Source of the DNA: Halichondria panicea
Lineage: Eukaryota; Porifera; Demospongiae; Suberitida; Halichondriidae
NCBI RefSeq assembly: GCF_963675165.1
Contig: NC_087390.1
Span: 1,259,501 to 1,323,500, forward strand
Length of the DNA: 64,000 nt
Direction of reading: 5' to 3'
The position numbers were made by a program, and so were the translations under genes. The notes beneath the pieces were generated by a model. The model was not told where the DNA came from. It saw only the letters and a program-made list of their open reading frames with translations, and did not search any database. Below are positions 1 to 18,109 of the stretch, in pieces. Positions within the stretch are counted from its first letter, which is position 1. Each line of letters opens with the position of its first letter.

Positions 1-210
1 GTCAAAACTACTACTATACTTGAGTTCGAGTCTGGATTCATTGCACTCGTACTCCCTAGCGACAGTGAAAGTAAACAAACGAGAAGACATGATGTTTGTG
101 GAGGAGGTAGAGTGGGGAGGGGCTCCTTTTGCATGCATAATGTTTCTAGATCTAATGATCTTTTCCAACCCATTGTGTGCTTTGAAAAGTATTGCTGCAA
201 GAGCTTGAGG
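1..210 (+). promoter_or_regulatory. 5' flank of gamma-tubulin copy 1
   Basis: This is the non-coding leader and promoter-side flank of the first gamma-tubulin gene. The stretch around 110-205 recurs before copy 2 (about 28735-28830) and copy 3 (about 55255-55360), so it belongs to the duplicated block. No TATA box is evident. The short open frame here has no recognisable product. Confidence 0.4.
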
Positions 211-6164
<5,954 letters not shown>

Positions 6165-6612
6165 ATGTTGTTCTACATCGATAAACTTTTCTCATTACTC
6201 CATTCTCACTAACCACTTGAAGCACATGATTTGTACCAGTAACGAGAAAAATTGGTGAATGAGCCATTTAATAAATCCAATTGGCATTTTTAATTTGGCA
6301 CCTCAGGCGTGCAAGTGCGTCCACTGGTAAATTTTAGTTTGATTTGGCCATCTTTGGCTTTGTTATGCACCTGTAGATCATGTCAACAGCCGAGGGTTAG
6401 CACTTCAGTACTCTACTTACCTCGTTGTACGGTGTATTCCATGCATTATGTGGGATTATGTACAACAAGTAATCACACTCCTCTCCATATAGGGTGGTGC
6501 CAAGCCCTGACGCTATCACTTACAGCATATGAACATTTATCTGCTAACTCTTGTACAATTTAATTATACTGTTATAATTATTATACTTATTATCGATTAC
6601 CTGAATTTATTA

Positions 6613-7440
6613 TGTTATAGTTATAACACGGGCACAAGGGATGTATGGAATATATTGCACTGAAGCACGAGGGCTGAGTGCAATAATGCCATGCAGCCTG
6701 AGTGCACGTGTTATAACTAGTTTATATCCCGAGGGCATAGCAACATAACACTGTCCTAGTAACACAATATAAACAGCACAAAAAAAGACAGAGACAGCTC
6801 TAGACACAGCTCCATCTCTTCTCTCTTCTAGACGCCAGTATCTGCAGCGTATAAGATTGGCATGACCGACGAATGGCTTCAACTGAAATCTGCAAAACAG
6901 CCCCACCCCACTTCTGGTGCTGCAAAACAGCCCCGCCCCACTTACTGCTGCAAAGAAACAGCCCCACCCCACTACTCAGTGAATACATGGTATTAGCTGC
7001 TGGTCTACGCTCGGCCTCATAACCAAGCCAAGAAAGCTCGCTTCTACACTGCTGCAAAACAGCTCATGCCCCCAGCAAAAAGAGCCACTTCTAGTGCTAC
7101 GGTGAAGCAGAATTGACATGCATCACGATGTCGAGGACTAGGTCGATCTAGGAACACAGAATCTTCCACAAAATGAATCTTGGACAATTTAAAACCTGCA
7201 TGGTTGCAAGAAGAAACTCCAGCAGTGCTGAACATTCATTCCTGCATGGCTGGACATACTTTGATACTTGTTATTTCTCATGCGTATTAATTTAATTTTA
7301 ATTTAATTGTCTGTCTAATGCCAGAGGGGCGTTTTGAGGTCAGTGCAATATGACTTTGTGGTCAGTGCAATATGACTTTCAGCAGTGCAATATGCTTTAT
7401 ATTGCACTTGGCAACAACGTAGCAACGGGATATAACGTGC
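6613..7440. mobile_element. copy-1-specific insertion, about 0.83 kb
   Basis: Copies 2 and 3 read straight through this position (GAATTTATTATCGTGCAATA at 33728 and 62890). Copy 1 instead carries about 830 nt between GAATTTATTAT and CGTGCAATAAA. The insert begins and ends with related TTATAACACG / CGGGATATAACGTG sequence and is rich in GTGCAATATGAC-type short repeats near its right end. A GC-rich imperfect tandem repeat (AACAGCCCCACCCCACT units) sits at about 6895-6975. No credible protein is encoded. It is likely a non-autonomous element. Confidence 0.6.
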
Positions 7441-8061
7441 AATAAAACACAATGCAGGCAAACCCACCGCTAGCCTCGAATCCACGCCGATTAATTACGG
7501 GCATGGATTCGAGGCTAACCCATTGCCAATCATAATTTATTCATGACATGTAAGTTCTTCTTCTCTTTTAGTGCCTCTAAATCAAGGGCGCCGCATGCAT
7601 GCATAATTATATGTCATGAGCATGAGACACAACTGTGCAGTTATAGCCTGAATGTACTGTACGTAGGCTGACAAAATGAGACTTGACAAAGAAAAATGGC
7701 GTTTGAGAGTGAATGGATTTCTCACTCAAATACTTGCTCCAATGATGTTCTCCATCAGTGGTACATTATACCTCTCTTCGTTGCATAGGTTTGTCACTAA
7801 CCCAAAGAAGGCAGGCATCAATGAAACCACACTCCAGCAGGTACTGAAAGTCAGTGTGTACAATGATACCTGCATGCCAGTCACGTTGTAGTTACAGTTT
7901 ACAGTTACAGTTAGGGCCATGCAGTTACTCTGTATATAGCCTGACACAACTTTATGTATAGGCCTATATATATGTACGTAGAAGCTACAAGCAAAATTAT
8001 CATACAGGCTGAGCAATAAAAGATCATTTTAATATGCTATAGTGCATGCATAGTCTACTGT

Positions 8062-8112
8062 AGCCTCGATTCCAAGCCGCTGAGAAAGGCAAGGGGCTGG
8101 AGTCGAGGCTAC
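8062..8112. mobile_element. TAGCCTCGAT-type palindromic MITE
   Basis: A perfect-ended hairpin, TAGCCTCGATTCCAAGCC to its near-complement ending GAGTCGAGGCTA. It is present at the same intron position in copy 2 (34376-34427) and copy 3 (63528-63579), so it predates the block duplication. Confidence 0.8.
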
Positions 8113-8189
8113 TGTGGATGGTACCCGATATATATATACCTGTGCTTTGGGTACTATACATCTTCAGTTGGACTGCAGACTTTTAGATA

Positions 8190-8385
8190 CCGTATATATA
8201 GCGGGTAATTTTCGTGGTGTAAAAATTCGTTATTTTGTGGTCAAGCTGACCTCCACGAAATTTTAACGAAGGGATGGCTTACCGAATGCAGTGGAGGAAA
8301 CGAGACTAAACGAAATTTATACTCATGAAAATCACCGTTTTCCAATTTTTTACCCCACGAAAATTACCTGCTTATTGGGTATAAT
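8190..8385. mobile_element. degenerate MITE with TACCGTATA / GGGTATAA ends
   Basis: An imperfect palindrome beginning TACCGTATATATAGCGGGTAA and ending in the near-complement TTACCTGCTTATTGGGTATAA, with ACGAAATTT-type inner repeats. It is shared by all three transporter copies (34500-34697, 63650-63845). A younger relative is at 43627-43899. Confidence 0.55.
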
Positions 8386-11300
8386 AATTATAGCTGTTAT
8401 ATACCACGTATGTGGTAGCCTTTTTATTATGACAGTTAGGAGTTAGGTGCAAGCACTATACTGAACTTCTATGCCCAGGTGGAGCCTGGATTAGATGAGT
8501 CGGAAACAATGTACGCACTGCTGATAACTATTTATTCCTGCGGCGAACTTACAGGAGGATTGCTGTCAGGTTTTTTAACTAAATGCATCCCGAATTGGTA
8601 CCAGTTTGTATTTGCCATATCTCTGCACACGATTGGCTACGTGTTGTATGGTGTTGCAACTAACGGTGGGATACTAATGATCGGCATGTTCCTGGCTGGA
8701 TACTATTTGGGAGCACAAATCACACTCAGTATGAACTACGCAACAGAAATGAGTGTCGAGTATGTGAATCTACTGAAGGAAGTAATGAATGAAAAAGATG
8801 AAAATTTTGAATATGAGAAGAAAGTGGTGAAAACTCGTAACTTCCTATATTCAGTCTACTCCATTGGATTCAGCGTTGGGCTTGTCGTTGGTCCTAGTAA
8901 GCAATAATTATACACAAAAGCTTATAGACTGCCAACTAATAAATTGACTTTGTTGGTACCAATTTCATTTAACATTACACATTATACTCATTCTGCAGGT
9001 GTTTCAGTAATATTTTCTAACCTTCCAATTGAGCAGTATCGATCGATTGCTTGGTTCAATGTAGCTTTTGGAGTTATATTGTTGATCTTGTTCTGTTTTC
9101 TCTTCCGTGGAGAGAGTAAATGGAACAGAACTAATTGTCATGAGCTTTGTGTCCGCTCAAAAAACAATTCAAGTTCGGCCAGGCCTGGACCACTGCAAAT
9201 ATTCATATCCTTTCAGCATTATTACCAATGCAAGTACATATCGAAAGCATTATAGCCAGAAGCATGAATATGATAGAACCTATACTGTAATTTCTAGCAA
9301 TCCTTAACAATATCTGTTCACATTATTGTGAGTATGCACTTGCTATCGTTCGTACAAATGCTGAAGTGGGCATATTTTGAAGCCCTAATGAATCCAATTC
9401 TAAGTGATTCATTTGGGTTCTCTCTAAACACATCTTCCTACGTCTTCTTGGGGGTGGCTATCTCAAGCATTCTAGGCTCCATCTTACTGTAAGTAATTTA
9501 CTTATTGTCACAACTTAAGCCTTTACACAAGACTTTTAATCCGGATTAGAATCCAGGATTAAATCCAATTACCGCATTTGTGTAAACGGGCCTTATTTGC
9601 TGTCTAATCCAACCCACTTCTAGCCTCTGGAGGTGGTTCAGATTCTACACTTATACTCATTAAAGCGGTTTAGCTGTGAGAAAACACAAAGGGCTAATCT
9701 GAGGTGTGTCATGTTTGCTAATAGAGTAAGCTTGTAGCTTCTTAGCTATCAGCCAATGTTTGCGCAAAAACATTTAGTGGTCATTTTACTATGCCCATGC
9801 ATGTATGCACTATTCGGAAAATTCTGGCCCGGATCTGACCCGAATTAGGTGTCATGTAAACGGGACTTTAGATGCGAGTAAAATAATACTTACCTTTCAT
9901 AAACGGGTACTACAATTTTAGCGAATTTTAGCGAAATTGTAGGAATCTCAAATATATATACTTGTAAATCTGAGTCCAATCAACCTTAAAACTGATACTT
10001 ATATATTTGTGCTAATGGAAATCCACAAAAATTAGTACCCTAAAATCTGAAATTACTACCCATCTTTAGTAGGTATAACCATGCTCAAATAATTATGCTC
10101 TATACAGGGTCTTGTTACAAAGAATCAAAATCAGTACACAGATGGGAGCTTTCATTGGTATTTCAATGACAATTGCAGGATACTTCTTGGTAACAGATTG
10201 GCAGGCTATACCTTATGATCCATGCACTGAGTACAGTCCGTTCCATCATCCAGATCGCTTTCAAAACAACCACTCAAGTCTAGGAATGTTAACACCTTTG
10301 GATAATACTCCCCCAAGTTGGCCTGCTCTCTTAAATAATCGTGCACACATGGATATTGAGTTGGATTTTGGCGATCGAACGTACACAGAAATTGCTTACC
10401 ACTTTAATTTCAGCTGCTATGTTGATAAATTTTGCCCATTTTGCACCGAGAAATCTACCAGCAAGCACCGGTGTTTGTCGTTTGTAGTTGAAGGTGAAAA
10501 CGAATCCTCAGAACAGGTGCTCAATGTGTTTTCCTGTTCTTTAGCTCCTCCTTTACAAAATATTTGCCTCAGTACGTATTTCTCATCATCAATCAACTGA
10601 TTCTGAGGAAGTTGAAAATAGAAATCGTTTTGTAGCCGGCATTCAAAGCTTAATGGTACTCCCTCATGATGTGTATTCCACTGCAAGCAATGCCTGTATA
10701 AATGCCAATGTATCAATTAGTGCATGGAGAGTGTAATTGGATACCGTTGTCAAGTGGTGAGGAATGTGTGGATTGTCCTCCTATCTGCAGAGGAAAGCAA
10801 CGGACACTACTGCTACCATTGTATCTGATAGGGATGGTGCTGTTGATAGGAAGCTACCCTCTTGTCTGGGTGAATTTGGTGGCCATAGCTAACAATCAGA
10901 GTCCTGAAAGTGTTCAGGTAAGTGTAATCATATCGCAGTACTGGTTTCAAATACCTGCATAGTCATATATGAATGTTCTTATGCATGGCTATAATATTCG
11001 TCGATCTTTCTTTCCTATGTATAGGGTATTGTGATAGGAAGTATCAATGCAGCAAATGGACTTGCTGAGAGTATCAGTCCTGTGGTTGGTAAGAGCCATT
11101 AGCTGCTACTCCCCAGAGTAATCATGTATACCGACATATTTTCGCTGTCTGTGAATGAGTATACAGTTACTCTTGGGTAATTGGAAAATGAAGTGTCATG
11201 CACTCGCAATTACTCAATTACAAACGCTATGAACTTTCATGCACCAGCAATGCAAAACGAGTGAAATCACTACCTGTCACCTTAAGGCATACATGCATGT

Positions 11301-11520
11301 TACATGCATAATGTTTTTGTCTTTTTTGCAGTCGATTGAAAAGACGAAGAAAAGAACTTTCGTGCCGTCTATTCTGTTTGCTCTGTTGCATATACCATTT
11401 CTCATCATAATTTATTGTACAAACCCTTATAGGACCACCTTCATATAAGCTCACTGAATATAGTAGATCCACTCTGCCCAAAGAACAATCGTCTGGGAGA
11501 GAGTGTGATTCTCCTTGATT

Positions 11521-12593
11521 TACTATAATTCTCCAACATTGAAATGGTAGAATATTTATGATTTTGTATAGCCAGAGTATATTCCTGCATTGACACTGTA
11601 GTGGAGAGTATGCTTTTATGTTGGTTGTCTGCTGGGAATTCAAGGATGAGAAGCAATGTGTACTGGAGTTTGCAGAATCTTTGCAACACACCAGTAAAAG
11701 CGTAGAGCGTTACGCGTTCCTTATGTGGATTTTGTGTACACACTGTGGTCTGTTTTACCGCCTACTTAAATGTACGCATAAAAGAAACGCATAGTGCTCA
11801 ATACTTTTACTGGTGTGTTGCAAAGATTCTGCAAATTCCAGTAAGACTCTTGGGGCATGCAAGAGTCAATAATAGACAGTCTTGCTTTTACCGACTGACA
11901 ATCTTTCCCTAGTTGCTATACACGTTGGGATATCAATTATTGTTGCAAGCTGCGCTGTACTATTAAATGTCTCTTAGCATGTTTTATTTTTCACTGTGTG
12001 TATGGTCCACCCTCCCACCCAATAACTCATTTGGTCCGTTTCATAGGCTACTACCTTTCCACTAGTTGTGGGAAGAAAACCTAAGAATTTACTATGAATT
12101 CACTAAAAAATACAGTTATGTTTTTTTATAGTTGACCAATTAGAAAAGTTTGACGTCATTGGGCAACAAGTTAGTTATTGCAGGCACCCTCATGCAATAT
12201 AATGCACTGGATGACATAATAATGCCCGAGATTGTGCTGCTAATATACTTATTCCACTGTGTTGTTGTATACATGCAATTTGTCAATGGACACCAATCCT
12301 TTTTCATTATCTTTGAACTTGTATTACAATTGTTGACATGTACAAAATAATACTGAAACTAGATCTACATTCTTACATGACATAAATTTTTTTTGGGAGA
12401 AATCTGTTGATCTAATAAACTTTAGATTGTAAGCTTACAGGTTTGTGTCTGCAAGAATAGTGCACTCAGGATTGCAATCCGTTATAAACTGTTGCCAATA
12501 GATATCGCTCTCAGTTACTGCCTATAATTATAGTTACAGTATCTTTAGTGTTTAGCAACAGTCGCTGCATGTACAAACTTGTGTATATCTGTT
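11521..12593. other. intergenic, repeat-bearing
   Basis: No gene is seen. The region holds the 183-bp MITE at 11661-11843 and a stretch near 11930-12160 (AACTCATTTGGTCC, CCATTAGTTGTGGGAAGAAAACC-like) that recurs in the repeat island at 51.8-53.2 kb. It ends with the POT gene 5' flank, part of which (about 12265-12370) is repeated at about 14285-14380 before the duplicate. Confidence 0.5.
11661..11843. mobile_element. 183-bp MITE, 40-bp inverted ends
   Basis: The left end TACTGGAGTTTGCAGAATC is mirrored at the right end, where the complement reads TACTGGAATTTGCAGAATC; the match extends about 40 nt to CCAGTAAAAG. Copy 2 lacks this element at the corresponding site (about 38030), so it arrived after duplication. 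Confidence 0.75.
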
Positions 12594-14150
12594 ATGAGAC
12601 GAACTAACTATACGAACGGAGGCAGTCCTCTGGTATCAAGGAATGGCTGCAAGTGCAAGTACAGAGTGAGGTGGTTCTATTCCAAGGGAGCCTTTCTTGT
12701 TCTGGTCTGGGTTATGCTGTTGACTATATCCTGTGTATCAGTGTCTTCTGTGTTCCGTCAACGATCTGATGTAAAATTTGTCATTTCAAAATGGCTACCT
12801 GCTATCCCAATTGTGTTTGGTTTGTTTGGAACTGTTTTCTCAGGATGGCTAGCCGACGCTAAGCTGGGGAACTACAGAGTGATGAAATACAGTTTTGTAC
12901 TGTTATTCTTCCTTTGTTTGTTTTCTAGTGCTTTCACCCTAGTTCCTAACATTACTCATTATGTATATGTTGTGAGTGTCTTGTATTGCATAGGTGGGAT
13001 TCTCTTTCTAGTAGCTGCAGTAGCATGCTTTGTTACCTCACTACAACTAGGCCTGGATCAAATGCCTCATGCTTCATCTTCCAATATCACTAGTTTTATT
13101 GCCTGGTTTGCATTCTGTATCTATGCTGGTATTTGGATCCCTTTTGTTGTCGATTTGCCCATTATATCAGATGTTTTGTGTATCAGTCGTTCATCATACT
13201 GGGTTGTCCAACTGTACAGTTTGCTGTCACCTTTGTGCACGAGTGTTGTTCTTGTTCTTGACTTTCTCCTAGCTAAAAAATGGATGATAATTGAGCCAAA
13301 GTCACCTCAGTCCTTCAAAACCATCTACCATGTTCTCAAGTTTGCTGCCAAGCATAAAGCTCCCCTCAATCGCAGTGCTCTCACATACTGGGAGGAAGAC
13401 GTACCTTCAAGAATAGACCTGGGAAAGTCGAGATACGGTGGACCATTCACTACAGAGCAAGTTGAAGATGTGAAAACCATTCTACATTTGTTGCCCCTCT
13501 GCTTAACTCTATGGCTTCTCGGGTGCTCGCTTGCATTCTTCCATCCACTAAACTACGCTAGTGTTTATCCCCCAGATTGGAAGCATTATGTTTCAAGGCT
13601 TCTGGCTTTATTCACGTATCACCATTTGTGGTGTGGTATGGTTTGGACTGTCTTTTATGAGTTTGTGCTATACCCAGTGATACGTAATAAACTTCCCAGC
13701 ATTCTTAGAAGAATTGGGATAATTTCTCTCTTCATTACAACTCTCAGTGTTGTGTTTCTAATTCTGGAACTAGTACAAAACAATTACGGTGATAAATTAG
13801 TTGCCAAATATATTACAATCGTTTTGAATTCAATTTCTACTGGTATGCTCACAATGTTCCTTGCTAGTACCATGCTGGAGTTAGTTTGTGCTCAAGCTCC
13901 ATACAACACGAGAGGATTGTTTGGAGGGTGTATGGTGTTGGTGTTATTCTCATCTCTTGTTATTGGCGAGATTTTTCCACCGAAAAACACATTAACAATA
14001 TATGGGGTTAGAGTAGGCATCAGTCTGCTTGGATTCATCCTGTACTGCCTCCTGGCTCGCTGGTACAAGAGGAGAGTTAGAGACGAGGACTACAATGCAC
14101 ACAGAGTGGTGGAGGAGGTCTATGATCGATATTTGTCAGCTCAGCACTGA
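12594..14150 (+). CDS. POT/PTR-family (SLC15-like) transporter, single exon
   Basis: This encodes a 518-residue polytopic membrane protein in one exon. The ATG at 12594 is preferred; the frame is open five codons further but only to a TTG. About 12 hydrophobic segments are visible. After the second helix the sequence GWLADAKLGNYRVM matches the conserved ADxxLGxY loop of proton-coupled oligopeptide transporters, with no ExxER motif visible in helix 1. That suggests an altered or lost proton/peptide mechanism, so the substrate cannot be named. The C-terminal part has FYEFVLYPVI, as in POT helix 8. It has a tandem broken duplicate just downstream (14561-16112). The single-exon structure among multi-exon genes might reflect retroposition. 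POT superfamily assignment is fairly confident. Confidence 0.8.
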   Translation: MRRTNYTNGGSPLVSRNGCKCKYRVRWFYSKGAFLVLVWVMLLTISCVSVSSVFRQRSDVKFVISKWLPAIPIVFGLFGTVFSGWLADAKLGNYRVMKYSFVLLFFLCLFSSAFTLVPNITHYVYVVSVLYCIGGILFLVAAVACFVTSLQLGLDQMPHASSSNITSFIAWFAFCIYAGIWIPFVVDLPIISDVLCISRSSYWVVQLYSLLSPLCTSVVLVLDFLLAKKWMIIEPKSPQSFKTIYHVLKFAAKHKAPLNRSALTYWEEDVPSRIDLGKSRYGGPFTTEQVEDVKTILHLLPLCLTLWLLGCSLAFFHPLNYASVYPPDWKHYVSRLLALFTYHHLWCGMVWTVFYEFVLYPVIRNKLPSILRRIGIISLFITTLSVVFLILELVQNNYGDKLVAKYITIVLNSISTGMLTMFLASTMLELVCAQAPYNTRGLFGGCMVLVLFSSLVIGEIFPPKNTLTIYGVRVGISLLGFILYCLLARWYKRRVRDEDYNAHRVVEEVYDRYLSAQH

Positions 14151-14560
14151 CTACTGTTATTCATATTATGTGTTTGTCGATCATGTATGTTCAGAACAAT
14201 TGTATGCATGTTTAGTTTATGTACAACGTTTCACTGTTATAATATTTTAAACATACAGTGTTTACACATTCACATAATCAATATTATGATATTAATTGTC
14301 AATGGACACCTTAACACCTTTGATAATCTTCGTGCTTGTATTATGGATTTTAGTAAGAATATACTGAAAGTACGCGATTAATAGCAACATGATAATGATT
14401 CATAACCATTTGGGAGAAATCTATAGTCTCCTTTTTATAATGACTGATTACACTATAACTATGCTCAGCATTTACAGGTGTATCTCCATGGGGACTACAA
14501 TGCAATCCAATAGAAAGTGTGAATGCACAGTATAAGTGTTTTAGCAACCCTGTGTCTGTT
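14151..14560 (+). repeat. duplicated 5' flank of the POT gene
   Basis: No gene is seen. Sequence around 14285-14560 (TTGTCAATGGACACC; ATACTGAAA; CAATCC) repeats, with divergence, the flank at 12270-12590 in front of the intact POT gene. This shows that the downstream pseudogene arose by tandem DNA duplication. Confidence 0.55.
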
Positions 14561-16112
14561 ATGACAACTAACTCTACGACGAATGGAGGCAGCTCTTTGA
14601 TATCAAGGAATGGCTGCAAGTGCAAGTACAGAGTGAGGTGGTTCTATTCCAAGGTAGCCTCGATCCCAGGCCGATCCGTCTCTAATTGAACGCTAGGTCG
14701 CCTCTTCGGCCTGGTATTGATTGTATCTGGGCGTGACCGGAAACTGGTAAGTATCAGCTATGTACTGTAAAATCTTCAGTTCATCACAGTTGGCTAAAAA
14801 TACAGCGATATAATGATATAATGACACTAGAAATTAATACTGTGCACAGCAGTACTGCGTCCATAATAAATGCAGATGTTTAGAAGCGAAGATCTCAAAC
14901 GAGAGCTTCCAGAAAGACTTAATAAATACTGCGTTGGATGGCACTGGGGCATCATCTTTCAATGAGTTCACACCCATCAGCTAGGAGGAGTACGACGGGG
15001 GTTGGAGGGGAAGGTTCCATTTTGCTCCTGTATACAAATTAGTATGAACTTAAATTCACCATTCCACTATACATTTTGTAACTCACAGTGATGGTCCACA
15101 CAAAACTAGCCACGATCCCAGGCCGCACTTCCTTGAAGGCCGGTGAAGGAGGCTAACACAACCAACACCAGTGCCAGTGCCGTAATGTCATATCTTGATC
15201 CAGATACCAAGGATTGGACTATAGGCTATAGTGTACAATTTCCAATGATGAAAGGTATTATTGATTTATATCGCTCACCTTGACAATACATCCCAGGCCC
15301 AGCCACTTGTGGACACCCCTAAGCATAGTATACAAGAGATCGATGGCCAGAGTCTGAGGATAGACTCTACCAAGTGTATCTGGCAATCAATGGTCTAATC
15401 AAGCGCTTGTATTAAATTGTGTAGTCAATCAAAGGTAGCCACTGATAGCAGAAACTTGAGAACCTAGGTCTGTTCTTTCACAAGAGTGATGCTCCTTCTT
15501 CCTTCGCACAAGACAGCTCCTCACACTCTAGCTAGCTAAGCCTATATCTATGACAAACTAAACTTGCAAAGAATAGACCTATGACACGGAGTTCTTTGTG
15601 ATTTTACGGTGATTTTACGGAGTAAGTATGCTTACATACACTATTAGTGTTTCTATTCGCTCCACCTTGCTCAGGTATTCGCTCTTTTTTAGCGAATACC
15701 TGAGCAACCACAGCAACCACAGCACACGCCCAGATACACGCCCAGATACAATCAATACCAGGCCGAGGAGGCGACCTAGCGTTCAATTAGAGACGGATCG
15801 GCCTGGGATCGAGGCTAATTCCAAGGGAGCCTTTCTTGTTCTGGTCTGGATTATGCTGTTGACTATATCCTGTATATCAGTGATTCATATGCTCCATCAA
15901 CAACTTGCAAATCTCATTCAGAAATGGTTGATTGCTATCCCATGCACTTGTGTTTGGTTTGTTGGGATCTGTTTTCTCAGGATGATGGCTAGCCGACGCT
16001 AAGCTGGGAAACTACAGAGTGATGAAATACAGTTTTATACTGTTATTCCTCATAAGTTTGCTTTCTAGTGCCTTCACCCTAGTTCCTAACATTACTCATT
16101 ACGTGTATGTTG
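14561..16112 (+). pseudogene. tandem duplicate of POT transporter, split by transposon and truncated
   Basis: The duplicate starts with ATG at 14561 and keeps the paralogue's N-terminus (SRNGCKCKYRVRWFYSKG) up to 14654, where a 1163-bp transposon interrupts it. It resumes at 15818. A 4-nt net insertion near 15935 and a 3-nt insertion near 15982 follow. Recognisable coding sequence stops near 16112, just after the equivalent of HYVYVV, where ATP-citrate lyase exons begin on the other strand. It is non-functional. Confidence 0.85.
14646..15826. mobile_element. non-autonomous transposon, 81-bp TIRs, 9-bp TSD (Mutator-like)
   Basis: The element is 14655-15817. The left TIR (14655-14735), starting TAGCCTCGATCCCAGGCC, matches the complement of the right TIR (15737-15817) with one visible mismatch. 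It is flanked by the direct repeat ATTCCAAGG (14646-14654 and 15818-15826). The pre-insertion sequence is known from the intact POT paralogue, which reads TTCTATTCCAAGGGAGCC once. A long TIR with a 9-bp target duplication is the hallmark of Mutator-like elements. There is no transposase frame inside. A fragment near 15080 resembles the larger relative at 19954-21573. Confidence 0.85.
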
Positions 16113-16394
16113 TTACAGTTAATTATAACAATTATGGTAATAATTATAAGACCACCCTCACGCCCCCGTATCATCTACCCGCCTCCTCTTACCTTATTCT
16201 TGGCATCAGCTGTCTCTCTCTCACCGTTAGCAGACGCCCCCGCATGACCAAACTGTACGTCAGTGGAGAACATCTTGGCACAGGTGCCGATACACCACGC
16301 CACGGTGGGTTTGAATAGACGGCCAGACTTGATAGCATCACACAGAGCGTACTCCTCAATACCACCAACCTGGAGAAAAGAGATAGAGCAGTCT

Positions 16395-16645
16395 ATATAG
16401 TTATAGCAAGAGCGCATAAAAGAGAGAGAGAGCGTGTAACTTACGCATCTGCTACAGTACGGGCAGAATCCAAAACCACAACTATAAATAGAACAATACT
16501 TGAAATTGCTCACTGCTGCATGTGCATGGAATGTAGTCCCATGTGACCATCGTTCTATTTATAGTAGTGGTTTTGGATTCTTCCTGTACTGTAGCAGATG
16601 GGAGTTACACGCTCTCTCTCTTTTATGCGCTCTTGGTTATAGTCA
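16395..16645. mobile_element. palindromic MITE in ACLY fragment intron
   Basis: The arms CTATATAGTTATAGCAAGAG (left) and CTCTTGGTTATAG (right) continue inward for about 100 nt each, sharing GCGCATAAAAGAGAGAG and the complement of CCAAAACCAC. A smaller hairpin of related design, CCAAGGGCATG with GCCCTTGG, lies at about 38715-38797. Confidence 0.7.
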
Positions 16646-17299
16646 TGGCTATAATGTCATACTTATGGTCCAAGTAAATTGAAATTGAAAAATTAAGTGT
16701 TATAAGTTGTTAGTTGTTATAACGAGGATTAGAGTCATGGTAACATACTCAGTTGGGGCCTACTTCAATAAGGGATTGTTTACCTCTCCTAATACGACAA
16801 TCATCTTCACGTTGGGATCGTCGTGGTAACGTAGCACGTGGTCCATAAACGTGGTCCCGGGATACCTATACAAAAAAAAGTCGTAACAATTAACGATGCA
16901 TCAAACAATCAAAATCCTCACTCTCTACACAACAATGCATATTAAGATGTGCCTATACACTGGTCGGTGGTGGTTGGTTCTAACCACCTCCTACAGGCCT
17001 ATATAGTTTACAGCATAAAAGATATAAATGTATGCTAAATTGAGATTGAGAATTGAGAATAGCCATGCACTCCAAATGCTGGGCACATCATCGTTATGTA
17101 CATGTACATGTACTAGTGTGTACCTATCTCCTCCGATGGCCACGCCCTCATAGACACCGTTGGTTGTCCTGAAGATGATGTTGTTGAGCTCGTTGGACAT
17201 GCCTCCAGATCGGGACACATACGCAATACTGCGGAGAGAGAGGTACAAAGAGGGAAAAGAAACAAACTCAATAAATGAACCTAAAATAAAAAAAAATTA

Positions 17300-17930
17300 T
17301 ATACCGTATTAGCCTCCTTTCACAAGGCCTCAAAAGGAGGTCTGCTACTGACTGTTTGCGCATGCGCAAAATTATTGGATAATTTCCCCGTAATGTTTCC
17401 CATTAAACTGACATTTTACCCGAAAAATATCCTGAATAACATATATAGACAAAGAATACTACTTAACGTCATACACAGAACTATATAGCTAGCTAGCTAG
17501 TGACAGAGCTGTACGTTTGGTTGCAGCAGCTATTTCTTTCTGATAGAATCTACATGTAGACTTTCATCAAGGTTAGTGTCAGATGGGCGTGGCCTGTCCA
17601 TATAGGCTATTGTCAGCCTTCCCTCCGTTCAAACGATTCTCATCCACACTGTCGCAGGCTGATCTGAGTCCTTTGTTAACATAGCAGGCTAAGGGTAGCT
17701 ATTAAAATGCTATCACACGGGCTAGAAACCTTCACAATCGCACTTCTATTCAATTCGACGTCCCCAGTTTCTGGGGATTATGTGGCGCATGCGCAAACAG
17801 TCGATACCAGGCCCTCTCGTCGAGGAAGAGCGGCCTGGGATCGAGGCTAAATCCGTATATGCTCGATCAGAGGCCGCTCTTGTATAGAGGCCGCACTCAA
17901 ATAGTAGCCTCCTTTGCTAGTAAAATGAAA
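17300..17930. repeat. repeat-filled ACLY intron
   Basis: No gene is seen. Contents include AGGAGGCTA-type motifs (17312, 17335, 17908), CGCATGCGCAAA at 17360 and 17790, and a 17797-17850 remnant of the TAGCCTCGAT hairpin family (GATACCAGGCC ... GGCCTGGGATCGAGGCTA). Confidence 0.5.
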
Positions 17931-18109
17931 CATTTAGTAGCCGCTCTCAAAAATAGTAAAAGCCCCACCCACCTTCCTGGCAGATAGAGCTTAGACAAGA
18001 GTATGTTGTCTATCATGCCTCCAGTGTTACCAATTTTGAAGCAGCCCGGCTTGATGCCACCAACCTGAGAAACAAAATGTATTTCAATCTTGTAGTAACC
18101 AGAGCTACA

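Larger units (their letters stand above)
7676..11520 (+). pseudogene. MFSD8/CLN7-like MFS transporter, copy 1, broken 3' half
   Basis: Exons recognised: 7676-7840, 8479-8896, 8999-9112 or longer, about 9334-9489, 10108-10574 and onward, about 11025-11089 and about 11335-11447. The early exons encode hydrophobic segments typical of a major-facilitator transporter. The large Cys-containing loop in the 10.1-10.9 kb exon, followed by a paired-helix stretch, resembles the lumenal loop arrangement of MFSD8 (CLN7), a lysosomal MFS protein. Compared with copy 2, copy 1 has 4-nt insertions near 10574 and 10724, a 6-nt loss near 10618, and a deletion in the last exon (about 11335) that brings TGA into frame. 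The 3' half is therefore not codable. MFS is secure; the MFSD8 subfamily is moderate. Confidence 0.65.

Noticed and set aside
13069-13272. 67-codon alternative frame inside the POT gene.
   Set aside because: Internal overlapping frame with no homology; the 518-residue frame explains the region.
16500-16682. Plus-strand open frame near 16.5 kb.
   Set aside because: It lies within a palindromic MITE inside an ACLY intron.
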